Source of the DNA: an uncultured Devosia sp.
GTDB lineage: Bacteria > Pseudomonadota > Alphaproteobacteria > Rhizobiales > Devosiaceae
DNA: 64,000 bases
Assembly: GCF_963517015.1 (NCBI RefSeq)
Contig: NZ_CAUQDV010000003.1
Coordinates: forward strand, 124,001-188,000
Reading direction: 5' to 3'
Below the pieces are notes generated by a model that saw only the letters and a program-made list of their open reading frames with translations, made no database searches and was not told the origin of the DNA. The translations under genes and the position numbers were made by a program. The first letter of the stretch is position 1. The number at the start of each line of letters is the position of its first letter. Shown here piece after piece: positions 18,421 through 26,749 of the stretch.

Positions 18421-19155
18421 ATGCCATTGGTTGCGCCGCGTCACTGGCCCCTGCCTGACACTCACAACATTCGCGACCTGGGCGGCTATCGCCGGCTGAC
18501 CGGCGGCATGACGCAATGGCGTCGCATCCTGCGTGGTGAAGCCCTCCATCCGCTGACGGCACAAAGCATGACCGAGCTGATTGGTCACGACCTCTCGCTG
18601 GTGATCGACCTTCGCGGACCCCACGAGACCACGGTCACGCCTCACCCGTTTGTCGGCCATGCCAAGGTCCAGTACCGCAATGTCGTGCTGTTCGACGCGC
18701 TGGCGCCCATTGCTCTCGCTCAACAACCCTTCGACATGGGGCGGCGCTATTGCGATGCCCTGGATCGCTGCGGCGAACAGTTCGGTGACGTATTCCGCGC
18801 CATCGCCAATGCCCGGCCCGGCATCGTCCTGTTTCACTGCACGGCCGGCAAGGATCGCACCGGCGTCGTCGCGGCGATGCTTCTGGCCCTGGCCGGTGTG
18901 TCCCGCGAGGACATCGTCGAAGACTATGCGCTGACCGCTTCCGCCCAAGGCCTGATCGACCAGCTCCGCCTGCGGGCCCTGGCGGCCGGCAGCAAGCCCG
19001 AACATGTCGAACGCATGCTGGCCAGCGACGCGGTCACCATGGAGACCTTCCTCGCCTATCTCGACGGCACCCATGGCGGCATCGTGCCCTATCTCGAAAA
19101 GATCGGCCTCGGCCAGTCCGAGCAGCAGATGCTGACCGACCGGCTATGCGCCTGA
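18421..19155 (+). CDS. Tyrosine-phosphatase-like protein (CX5R)
   Basis: A 244-residue protein with NIRDLGGY near the N-terminus and the catalytic signature HCTAGKDRTG (C-X5-R), the layout of the Tyr_phosphatase3 / atypical phosphatase family. No signal peptide is seen. It lies between the solute-binding protein and the permeases of an ABC importer, on the same strand. A substrate-processing role, removing phosphate from an imported compound or lipid head group, fits this setting better than protein dephosphorylation, but this is inference. Confidence 0.8.
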   Translation: MPLVAPRHWPLPDTHNIRDLGGYRRLTGGMTQWRRILRGEALHPLTAQSMTELIGHDLSLVIDLRGPHETTVTPHPFVGHAKVQYRNVVLFDALAPIALAQQPFDMGRRYCDALDRCGEQFGDVFRAIANARPGIVLFHCTAGKDRTGVVAAMLLALAGVSREDIVEDYALTASAQGLIDQLRLRALAAGSKPEHVERMLASDAVTMETFLAYLDGTHGGIVPYLEKIGLGQSEQQMLTDRLCA

Positions 19156-19222
19156 TGCGGCGTTCACACGTTTGTCACGCAGCGGTGACAGGGCGACCCA
19201 ATCCATTTTGAAGGAACGCGCA

Positions 19223-20143
19223 ATGGCACTGGCAGCCCAGCCCCCCACACGTCTCCGACGGATGTCCCAGTCCCGCTGGGCCCCCTGGATCTATCTGGCG
19301 CCGGCCCTGATCACCCTCGTGGTCTGGATCTACTGGCCTCTGGTCGACGCCCTGCGGCTGAGCTTTTACCAGTGGAACATGCTGCCCACCTCGCCGCAGA
19401 CCTTTGTCGGTTGGGAGAACTACCAGCGCATCTTTGCGCTGCCCAAATTCTGGCAGGCCCTGCGCAATACCGGCATCTACATCCTGGGGCTGCTGCCGCT
19501 GGCCGTGCTGATCCCGCTGGCCATCGCCATCTATACCCATGACCTCCCCGAACGGTCGCGCAACATCTATCGCGCCATCATCTTCGTGCCGATGATCATC
19601 GCCCCCGTCGTGGCCGCTGCCGTCTGGCGCTGGCTGCTCGATCCCGGCTATGGCCTCGCCAACCAGATGCTCAAGGGCATGGGGCTCGACCCGGTCAAGT
19701 TCCTGTCCGATCCCAATGTCGCCATCTGGACGGTCATCGTCATCACCGGCTGGAAGCTGATGGGGTTTTCGACGCTGATCCTGTCGGCCGCCAATGCCAA
19801 TATCAATCCCACTCTGGTAGAGGCCGCCCGCATGGACGGCGCCAGCAAGTGGGAAATCATCCGCGACATTCGCCTGCCGCTCCTTTCCTCCACCGTGCTG
19901 TTTCTCGTGGTCATGACCATCCTGCTCGGGGCGCAGTGGAGCTTCACCTATATCAACGTCCTCACCGGCGGCGGGCCGCTCGGCTCCACCACCAATATCT
20001 ACTATCTGCTCTGGGATTTCGGCTTCTCCACCATGTCCGTGGGCTGGGGCTCGGCCTCGGCGGTCATCCTTTTCCTTGGCTTCGGCGTCATAGCCTTCGT
20101 GCTGTTCCGCCTGATCGACAGGTATTCATTCCATGACAACTGA
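19223..20143 (+). CDS. ABC transporter permease (UgpA/MalF type)
   Basis: A 306-residue inner-membrane protein with six helices and the cytoplasmic EAA loop EAARMDGASKWEIIRDIRLPLL, the contact site for the ATPase. The start at 19223 is preceded by AAGGA. It overlaps the next permease by 11 bases and belongs to the same cassette as the binding protein and ATPase. Confidence 0.9.
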   Translation: MALAAQPPTRLRRMSQSRWAPWIYLAPALITLVVWIYWPLVDALRLSFYQWNMLPTSPQTFVGWENYQRIFALPKFWQALRNTGIYILGLLPLAVLIPLAIAIYTHDLPERSRNIYRAIIFVPMIIAPVVAAAVWRWLLDPGYGLANQMLKGMGLDPVKFLSDPNVAIWTVIVITGWKLMGFSTLILSAANANINPTLVEAARMDGASKWEIIRDIRLPLLSSTVLFLVVMTILLGAQWSFTYINVLTGGGPLGSTTNIYYLLWDFGFSTMSVGWGSASAVILFLGFGVIAFVLFRLIDRYSFHDN

Positions 20144-20999
20144 TGCTCTGGCGCGGCCGCTGGCCCGCCCCCTGCGCCGCATCTCGCACCGCTCAGGCCT
20201 CAACAGCGCTGCCGGGCACCTGCTGATGGTGCTGCTGTCGATCTTTTGCCTCTTCCCGGTCTATTGGATGCTGGCCAGCTCCTTCCGGCCGGCCAATGCC
20301 ATGTTCGAGACCAACCTCTGGCCGACCACCATGTCGCTGGACAACTATACCCAGGCCGTGGACGCCATTCCGATCGCCCGCATGCTGGTCAATACGCTGG
20401 TCTTTTCCGCCCTTTCGACCGTTTTCCAACTGCTGACGGGAATTCTGGCGGCCTTCGCCTTTGCGCGCTGGACATTCCGGGGCGACAAGCTGGTCTATAC
20501 CGCGGTGGCGCTGACCTGGCTCGTGCCCTTCCAGGTGGTGATGATCCCCAATTACCTGCTGATTGCCCAGATGGGCCTGCTCGACAGCATCATCGCGCTC
20601 ATCCTGCCCAATCTGGCAGCGGCCTTGGCCATTCTCTTGCTGGCTCAGGCCATGCGCGGTTTTCCAAGGGAAGTCATGGAGGCCGCTCGCATGGATGGCG
20701 CCCGCAACTGGCGCATTCTCTGGGAAGTGCTGGTGCCCAACCTGCGCGGCACCATCGCCTCGCTGGCCATCCTCATCTTCATTTCGACCTGGAACGAATA
20801 TTTCTGGCCCCTGCTGCTGTCGCGCACGGCAGAAAACTCGGTGATCCAGATCGGCATACAGATGTTCATGACCGCCGAAGGCAATCAGTGGGGCCCGCTG
20901 ATGGCCGCCTCGACCCTCGCCAGCCTGCCGGTCCTGCTCATCTACATCGTCCTGCAGCGCCAGGTCGTCCAGTCCTTCATGAAATCGGGTATCCGCTGA
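20133..20999 (+). CDS. ABC transporter permease (UgpE/MalG type)
   Basis: A 288-residue partner permease with six helices and the EAA loop EAARMDGARNWRILWEVLVPNL. SIFCLFPVYWMLASSFRP near the N-terminus and FISTWNEYFWPLLLS are typical of the MalG/UgpE group. The 11-base overlap with the upstream permease implies coupled translation and a heterodimeric pore. Confidence 0.9.
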   Translation: MTTDALARPLARPLRRISHRSGLNSAAGHLLMVLLSIFCLFPVYWMLASSFRPANAMFETNLWPTTMSLDNYTQAVDAIPIARMLVNTLVFSALSTVFQLLTGILAAFAFARWTFRGDKLVYTAVALTWLVPFQVVMIPNYLLIAQMGLLDSIIALILPNLAAALAILLLAQAMRGFPREVMEAARMDGARNWRILWEVLVPNLRGTIASLAILIFISTWNEYFWPLLLSRTAENSVIQIGIQMFMTAEGNQWGPLMAASTLASLPVLLIYIVLQRQVVQSFMKSGIR

Positions 21000-21051
21000 T
21001 GCAGGTTTCATGCCGTCCCGCCACGCCGACTGCCCTTCAGAAAGACACCCG

Positions 21052-22164
21052 ATGACCGACCTGACCATCACCGACGTCAAGAAGTCCTATGACGGCAAGC
21101 CGGTGCTGCATGGCATCGATGTTGCCATTCCCGACGGCGATTTCGTCGTCATTGTCGGCCCTTCCGGCTGCGGCAAGTCCACCCTGCTGCGCATGATCGC
21201 CGGGCTTGAGGACATCACCTCGGGCACTATCGCCATCGGCGGCACCGTGATGAACGACATCGAACCCGCCGATCGCGGCTGCGCCATGGTGTTCCAGAAC
21301 TATGCGCTTTATCCGCATATGAGCGTGCGCCAGAACATCGCCTATCCCCTGCGCATCGCCAGGCTACCGCAGGCCGAGCGCGACCGGCGCGTACAAGAGG
21401 CCGCAAAGATCCTCAATCTTACCGACTACCTCGATCGCCGCCCCGCGCAACTCTCGGGCGGTCAGCGCCAGCGCGTCGCCATGGGCCGGGCCATCGTGCG
21501 CGAGCCCAATGTGTTCCTCTTCGACGAGCCGCTGTCCAATCTCGACGCCCTCCTGCGCGTCCAGATGCGCATCGAGATCAAGAAGCTGCACAAGCGGCTC
21601 AAGGCGACGTCGATCTTTGTCACTCATGACCAGGTCGAGGCCATGACGCTGGCCGACATGCTGATCGTGATGAATGCCGGCAGGGTGGAGCAGATCGGTT
21701 CGCCTGCCGAAGTCTACCGCAGGCCAGCTTCCGCTTTCGTTGCAGGCTTCATGGGCGCCCCCGCCATGAATCTCCTGCCGGCCACGGTCGGCGACGACGG
21801 CGAAGTCCTGCTCGATGCCTTTGCCGGCCAGGTCGGTGTCGGCCACGCCGATCTGCCAAGGGGCAGCGTCATCACGCTGGGCATCCGCCCGGAAAGCCTT
21901 GTCCTTTCGGAAAGCTCCGGCCGCGGCTTTCCCGCCAATGTCGAACTGGTCGAGGAACTGGGTGGCTCCCGCGTCGCCTACTGTAATCTCTCTGGCCACG
22001 AAGTCTCGGTAGTCCTGCCGCCCGGTGAGAGCCAGCTCGAAGGGCAGACCGTCTGGCTTTCCTTCCCCGGCCAACAATTGCATCTGTTTGATCGTGCCAG
22101 CGGCCAGCGTCTCGATCTGGCCATGCGCGAAAGGCACAACAAGCACCGCCAACTGGCAGACTGA
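21052..22164 (+). CDS. ABC transporter ATPase (UgpC/MalK type)
   Basis: A 370-residue ATPase. It has Walker A (GPSGCGKST), the Q-loop (VFQNYALYPH), the signature LSGGQRQR, Walker B (VFLFDEP) and the switch His (VTHDQ). The C-terminal third (about 240-370) is the OB-fold regulatory domain of the MalK/UgpC class. It starts 52 bases after the permease and closes the cassette. The next gene, encoding a PAS-LuxR protein, is convergent. Confidence 0.92.
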   Translation: MTDLTITDVKKSYDGKPVLHGIDVAIPDGDFVVIVGPSGCGKSTLLRMIAGLEDITSGTIAIGGTVMNDIEPADRGCAMVFQNYALYPHMSVRQNIAYPLRIARLPQAERDRRVQEAAKILNLTDYLDRRPAQLSGGQRQRVAMGRAIVREPNVFLFDEPLSNLDALLRVQMRIEIKKLHKRLKATSIFVTHDQVEAMTLADMLIVMNAGRVEQIGSPAEVYRRPASAFVAGFMGAPAMNLLPATVGDDGEVLLDAFAGQVGVGHADLPRGSVITLGIRPESLVLSESSGRGFPANVELVEELGGSRVAYCNLSGHEVSVVLPPGESQLEGQTVWLSFPGQQLHLFDRASGQRLDLAMRERHNKHRQLAD

Positions 22165-22185
22165 GGATCGTCGGGGGAAGAGAAG

Positions 22186-22812
22186 CTAGATTTCGATCTC
22201 GCCGCGCTTGGCCGCTTCCACGGCCAGCTGCACCCGGTTGGTGGCGCCGAGTTTGACCATGGCCGCTTGCACATGCTGTTCGACCGTACGGGCCGCGATG
22301 CCGATGATGATGGCAATCTCGTGCGAGGTCTTGCCGGCCGCCACCCATTGCACTACCTGGCGCTCGCGCGGCGTCAGGATGGAGTCGGAACGCCGGCTTC
22401 GGGCCATCACTTCCGCACTGGCATCCGAGCCGACATAGCCGCCCAGCTTGCCGTCGGCAGTGAAATAGGGGTGGCCCACTGCGATGACCCAGCGATACTC
22501 TTGGTCATGCCGGCAAAGCCGATATTCGGTATGGTAGATCACGCCCTTGGCGGTGGCGGTGAGGAAAGCCTCCAGCGCCGAAGCGCGGTCATCCTTGTGT
22601 AGCGCCTTGGTCCAGCCATCGCCCTCGGCATCGCCCGGCGTCTGGCCAGTGAAGTCATACCAGTTCTGATTGAGATAGACGCAATAGCCGTCCGGATCGG
22701 TGATCCACACCATCAGCGGCGACTTGTCGGCGACCTGGCGCAGCTCGACCCTTTGCGGGTCCCACACGACATCACGGTCCTGTCCCAGTGCGAGCTTCGA
22801 TACCTGAGCCAA
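22186..22812 (-). CDS. PAS domain LuxR-family transcriptional regulator
   Basis: A 208-residue regulator. An N-terminal PAS domain (about 20-135; SPLMVWITDPDGYCVYLNQNWYDFTG and YRWVIAVGHPYF) is joined to a LuxR-type HTH (about 145-205; LTPRERQVVQWVAAGKTSHEIAIIIGIAARTVEQHV). The PAS is of the class that often binds haem, flavin or nothing visible, so the signal is unknown. It is divergent from the spermidine-synthase-like gene. Confidence 0.85.
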   Translation of the reverse strand: MAQVSKLALGQDRDVVWDPQRVELRQVADKSPLMVWITDPDGYCVYLNQNWYDFTGQTPGDAEGDGWTKALHKDDRASALEAFLTATAKGVIYHTEYRLCRHDQEYRWVIAVGHPYFTADGKLGGYVGSDASAEVMARSRRSDSILTPRERQVVQWVAAGKTSHEIAIIIGIAARTVEQHVQAAMVKLGATNRVQLAVEAAKRGEIEI

Positions 22813-22946
22813 GAACGCCTCCTCGCGTGGATTGGTCTAAACGTGTTGCAATGATTCTGGTTGCATCGCGAGGCAGGATTTTTTGCGCGACAGCAGATGC
22901 TTGAATTTGTATTCCGGGACCAGCACACGACCGCAAGGAGTGCGAC

Positions 22947-23615
22947 ATGCTGCCATGGATCAGATTGGGCGACGCGCAGGTGCCGGGCGGCGACAAGCTG
23001 CAACTGATGCAGCGCGGCAGCGAGTTTTCCATCATGGCCGGCACGACCGAGCTGATGAACAGCCGGCTTAGCGGTTCCGAAGAGGCGCTGGCAACGCTCT
23101 CCGCCCAACGGCTGGCTGGCCGGCCCGGGCCCCGTATCCTTATCGGCGGTCTGGGCATGGGATTTACCCTGCGGGCTGCGCTGGCGAGCTTTCCGGCAGA
23201 CAGCGCCATCGTCATCGCCGAACTGGTGCCCGAAGTGATTGACTGGGCGCGCGGGCCACTGGCCGCCATTCATGGCACGAGCCTCGACGACAGCCGTGTT
23301 TCCATCCATCAGGGCGATGTCGGTGAGGCCATGACGCGCGGTTACTTCGACGCCATTCTACTCGATGTCGACAATGGTCCGGACGGCCTGTCGCGCCCGT
23401 CCAATGACCGGCTCTACAATGCGCGTGGACTGGCCGCCGCAAAGACCGCCCTGACTGGCGGCGGTCATCTGGCGGTCTGGTCCTCGGCGCCGGATGCGCA
23501 GTTCACCAAGCGGCTAAAGCAGGCGGGATTTGCGGTGGAAGAGGCCAGCGTGCGCGCCAGCACAAAGCGCCGCGGCGCGCGTCACACCATCTGGTTCGCA
23601 ACCAAAGGCGCCTAG
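22947..23615 (+). CDS. Spermidine-synthase-like methyltransferase-fold protein
   Basis: A 222-residue Rossmann protein. ILIGGLGMGFTLRAAL is the nucleotide-binding glycine motif, followed by IAELVPEVIDWARG and DAILLDVDNGPDGL, as in SpeE-like proteins. It is shorter than true spermidine synthases (about 280-300) and lacks the N-terminal beta domain, so polyamine synthesis is unproven. AAGGAG precedes the ATG. It ends with a 4-base convergent overlap with the lytic transglycosylase gene. Confidence 0.75.
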   Translation: MLPWIRLGDAQVPGGDKLQLMQRGSEFSIMAGTTELMNSRLSGSEEALATLSAQRLAGRPGPRILIGGLGMGFTLRAALASFPADSAIVIAELVPEVIDWARGPLAAIHGTSLDDSRVSIHQGDVGEAMTRGYFDAILLDVDNGPDGLSRPSNDRLYNARGLAAAKTALTGGGHLAVWSSAPDAQFTKRLKQAGFAVEEASVRASTKRRGARHTIWFATKGA

Positions 23616-24178
23616 CGCAGACCGGCCTGTTCAAGCAGGCCCGCCCGCTTGGCATCGTAATAATAGCCGCGGGCATAGAAACGCACCGCCTGGTCGGAAT
23701 TGCCGCCGGCCGTCACATAGGCACCGGCCAGATAGCGCACGGCATAGCGCAGGTTGGTTTCGGCATCGAGCAGGCCTGAGGGCGAACCCTTGTAGCCCTG
23801 GCCCGACGCCGTGGCGTGGCTGATCTGCATCAAGCCATAATAGGGTCCATTGCGCGCCGCCGGATTATAGCCGCTCTCGCGCTCGATGACGCGACGCACC
23901 AGGCTCTCCGGCACGCCATATTCATGCGCATAGTGGCTGATCAGCGGATCGAGCGATCCATCGGCATAGCCCATGGCACTGGGTGCAGCCGGCACGACGG
24001 CCGCCTTGGGCACATGGCCTGCCGGTGTTGGCGTCGCGAAACTGGCGAGAGCCGCAGTGGCGCCGCCGCCCGGCGCGGGCTTGAAGGCACTCATCGAGCA
24101 GCCGGAGACCGCAATTGCCACGAGAACCATGGCGCCAAGGGGCCTGATGCTGCTGAAAAGTGTCGTCGTCTGAGCCAT
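23612..24178 (-). CDS. Lytic transglycosylase lipoprotein (SLT domain)
   Basis: A 188-residue protein with a lipoprotein signal (hydrophobic segment then AVSGC) and a C-terminal SLT domain (about 75-185). The catalytic Glu lies in RRVIERESGYNP, followed by GPYYGLMQISHATA and the conserved YLAGAY. It should be anchored in the outer membrane and cleave peptidoglycan. The helical tail YYYDAKRAGLLEQAGLR is common in rhizobial members of this group. Confidence 0.88.
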   Translation of the reverse strand: MAQTTTLFSSIRPLGAMVLVAIAVSGCSMSAFKPAPGGGATAALASFATPTPAGHVPKAAVVPAAPSAMGYADGSLDPLISHYAHEYGVPESLVRRVIERESGYNPAARNGPYYGLMQISHATASGQGYKGSPSGLLDAETNLRYAVRYLAGAYVTAGGNSDQAVRFYARGYYYDAKRAGLLEQAGLR

Positions 24179-24346
24179 ATATCCACACTAGCACGGTTTT
24201 ACCCTCCGCGCGATAAGCCCAAATCAAGGCGCTCTGATGGCAATTGCAAGACAAGGCCGTTCTGACGCAAAACCCCCGTTGCGCGGATCACCGGCTTTGG
24301 CTAGGTTGCGCGCAGTTCAGCCGGGGCAGGCCCCCGCGTCACGGAT

Positions 24347-24423
<77 letters not shown>

Positions 24424-24470
24424 ATCCTTTCAATGACTTAGCGGATTTTATGAGTTGTAATCTGAGGGCC

Positions 24471-24490
24471 GAGTCACCACAGAGTCACTA
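24471..24490. repeat. Left arm-type double repeat of island 1
   Basis: GAGTCACCACAGAGTCACTA, two copies of an AGAGTCAC-type unit 48 bases inside the island from the tRNA end. An 18/20 match lies at 43563-43582 near the other end, next to the integrase gene. This is the expected layout for arm-binding sites of a tyrosine recombinase. Confidence 0.6.
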
Positions 24491-24554
24491 TCGTACCTTA
24501 TAATCCGTTCGCGGTGACACCGCGTAGTGACGAACCAGCATGCCAGTCAGGCGA

Positions 24555-24887
24555 TCAATCCCGGTCTTTGCGATTCAACCATGAGTCGGGGGTTGGCGTC
24601 AGCGATTTGAGACGGCGCCCGCTCGAACGCGCAACGGATGGCTTGGCCTTGCCCCGCCCCAATGGTCGAGGCGGCTTGACTGGATCCGACTTAATGGCAG
24701 GCTCCGCCTTGGGTATGACTACGGCGGCCTCAATCCAGGCCTCTACATCCTCAGGGCGATAAAGGCATTTATCAGTGGGCTTGTAAAAGCGCGGCCCCCT
24801 GCCTTCAGACGCAAGCTTGGCTAAGGTGTGCTGGGAGATCGGGTAGCGTTCAGCGACCTGTACGCGGGTGAGGTAATTGGTCGACAC
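24555..24887 (-). CDS. AlpA/excisionase-like helix-turn-helix protein
   Basis: A 110-residue protein starting at a GTG with AGGAG 8 bases upstream. The N-terminal half (YLTRVQVAERYPISQHTLAKLASEGRGPRFYKPTDKCLYRPEDVEAWIE) is a MerR/AlpA-type winged helix with the usual pattern of a domain that reads 'helix, then YRPEDVEAWI'. The C-terminal half is basic and Pro-rich. It lies between the tRNA and a recombinase gene on the same strand, so a directionality or regulatory role in excision is likely. It resembles the AlpA-like gene at 38865 in its HTLAKLAS segment. Confidence 0.75.
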   Translation of the reverse strand: MSTNYLTRVQVAERYPISQHTLAKLASEGRGPRFYKPTDKCLYRPEDVEAWIEAAVVIPKAEPAIKSDPVKPPRPLGRGKAKPSVARSSGRRLKSLTPTPDSWLNRKDRD

Positions 24888-25038
24888 TGGAAGTTCTCCT
24901 AAGCGAGCCTAGGCTCGCCATGTAGGAGCTAAGGCAACCATAAGCGAGTTCACGCCGGCCTGATCGTTCCCGCGTCGGCCGTGGCTCTCTTTGGCCATTC
25001 TGAACGCGACGACTCCAGACTGTCGCCGCCCGATGGTA

Positions 25039-26073
25039 TCAGTCGAAGGGTGACGGCTCCAGATTCCATGGCGAAGCCACAGCCTCGTCTTCCTGAGGCA
25101 ACAAATCTGCTTTCGCGAGCCCCGGATGGGGCCGATCTGGCGTGCGAACCTTACGCGCCGCTTCCACGCTAACGAGCGCTAGGCCACCTTTTCGCCCTTG
25201 CTGCCGTGTCCCATATGCTTTTTGCGTCGCCGTGCTGGCGTGGCCGAGCGCCATCGCAATGGCTTTTTTGTCGTAGCCCCAAGCGTGCTTCAACTGGGAT
25301 GCCAGGTAATGCCTCGCGATATAGGCACAGATCGGGGGTAGTCCGGCTTTTCCGGATGCTGACGCCATGTTTTTGTGAAGGGTGCGTGGCTCGCGCTTGA
25401 CCTGAAGGACGCCGCTCTTGCGGGAGGTGATCCGCCACAAGACCGCGGCGAGATGGGACAGCCCTACGTCAAACGTCAACTTTCTCCACTGCTGTCCATT
25501 CGTTTCGGTGACTTTGGCGCCATTGATGGAAATGCACAGGTGCCGGTCATCTATAACGCGGACGGTAATTCCCATGCTCAGTTCCTCCGGCCGGCACCCT
25601 GAGAGCAGCGACACTAGAATTGCTGGAAGCGCCGCAGTGCTCGTGTTGTCGGCAAGGCGCTTCTGCCAATCGTCCGGAAGATTTTTGAGGCAACCGCGTT
25701 TCGATTTGCCTTTGCGGGTGAACGCGTCTTCGGGCGGATTTTGCGTGCGCAGGTCCTCAATTATCTGGCGATACGCTAAAGCCAGGTCGACGTCAGCTGC
25801 GGCCGACATTGTGAGTCCCTGAATGATCTTCCGTACGGCCTCGCGCATTCTACGCAGGATGCTGGTCCACAGTCCGTGGACCATGGCAGATCGGGTGAGC
25901 ACGAACTGGCCCGGCGTTACCATCGCCACATGAGCAACATACCTCACGACTCCGAGGCGCGACGCATTCATCGCTTTCCAGATACGCTTGTATCTGTCGA
26001 CCGTATTCGCCTTTTTCGGCTTAGCCAGAAACGTCTCCGCCTCACTCTGCAGGTCCTTGATTTTAAATGCCAT
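25039..26073 (-). CDS. Divergent tyrosine recombinase (phage-type integrase)
   Basis: A 344-residue protein with an N-terminal SAM-like region (about 1-60) and a catalytic part (about 140-310). Box I Arg is in LLSGCRPEEL. Box II reads YIARHYLASQL, with the Arg present but Tyr where the first His is expected. The C-terminal LGHASTATQKAYG provides the GH and probable nucleophile Tyr. The altered box II may mean reduced activity or a subfamily trait. It sits at the left end of island 1 with the excisionase-like gene upstream of the tRNA end, while a second, canonical integrase sits at the right end. Confidence 0.8.
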   Translation of the reverse strand: MAFKIKDLQSEAETFLAKPKKANTVDRYKRIWKAMNASRLGVVRYVAHVAMVTPGQFVLTRSAMVHGLWTSILRRMREAVRKIIQGLTMSAAADVDLALAYRQIIEDLRTQNPPEDAFTRKGKSKRGCLKNLPDDWQKRLADNTSTAALPAILVSLLSGCRPEELSMGITVRVIDDRHLCISINGAKVTETNGQQWRKLTFDVGLSHLAAVLWRITSRKSGVLQVKREPRTLHKNMASASGKAGLPPICAYIARHYLASQLKHAWGYDKKAIAMALGHASTATQKAYGTRQQGRKGGLALVSVEAARKVRTPDRPHPGLAKADLLPQEDEAVASPWNLEPSPFD

Positions 26074-26749
26074 GGCGGGCCTCAGGTTGTTCTGCTGCGA
26101 GGCTAAGCGGAGTGCCTGAAAATCGGAAAAGTGGCCCTTGGGCCAGAGCCAGATGGCCTCGGTGTGTCAGATGCTCTTGAGCGCTTCGCCTTGCCACGGC
26201 CGCCCCTCGCCCGCTGCGCAGGCAGGGCGGCAAGGTCTGGCGACCCATGGCCAGGCGCAGCGACGGATGCTCCTTCCGGCCCTCCTTCGCCCAAAGTTGG
26301 GCAGGGGGGCGAGCTCTCTTCGCTCGCCGTAATGATCATCCGTGGCAGCAGATCGAAGCCGATCTCCTGCCCGCCTGCTGGTTTAAACCGACGCCCCCTC
26401 GATCCATACTGGATCAGGGGCGCAAGCTCGCTTTGCTCGTCGATTTGAACCAACAGGCCCTATTTCCGGAACCGCCTTAGGCGCATCCGGAAATAGGGAA
26501 AGAGCATCTTATCCGACTGGGTCGAGGCCATCTTTTCTAAGAGGTGGTTTAATACCCTGAAGGTATCCATAACAGATGAGCTTGACCGAATGTGTATCGC
26601 TGCATAAGAGCTTCTGGACGCTGGAATCCTACGCGATCGTTTTATATTTTCGCTCTGGCGCCTGCGTGGCACGATCGCCTTTTTAATATTAGTCCTCACC
26701 ATATAGGACAGGGGCGCACAGTTTTAATTTTACTCAACGAGATATGTAG
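26074..26749. other. Non-coding stretch with a strong hairpin
   Basis: No convincing gene was found in about 675 bases. At 26458-26498, CCCTATTTCCGGA and TCCGGAAATAGGG form a perfect 13-bp stem, with a smaller inner CGCC/GGCG stem and a TTA loop. There is no T-run, so it is not a standard terminator. The segment 26150-26330 is very GC-rich, then GC drops sharply toward 26750 at the start of the polysaccharide genes. Confidence 0.5.
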
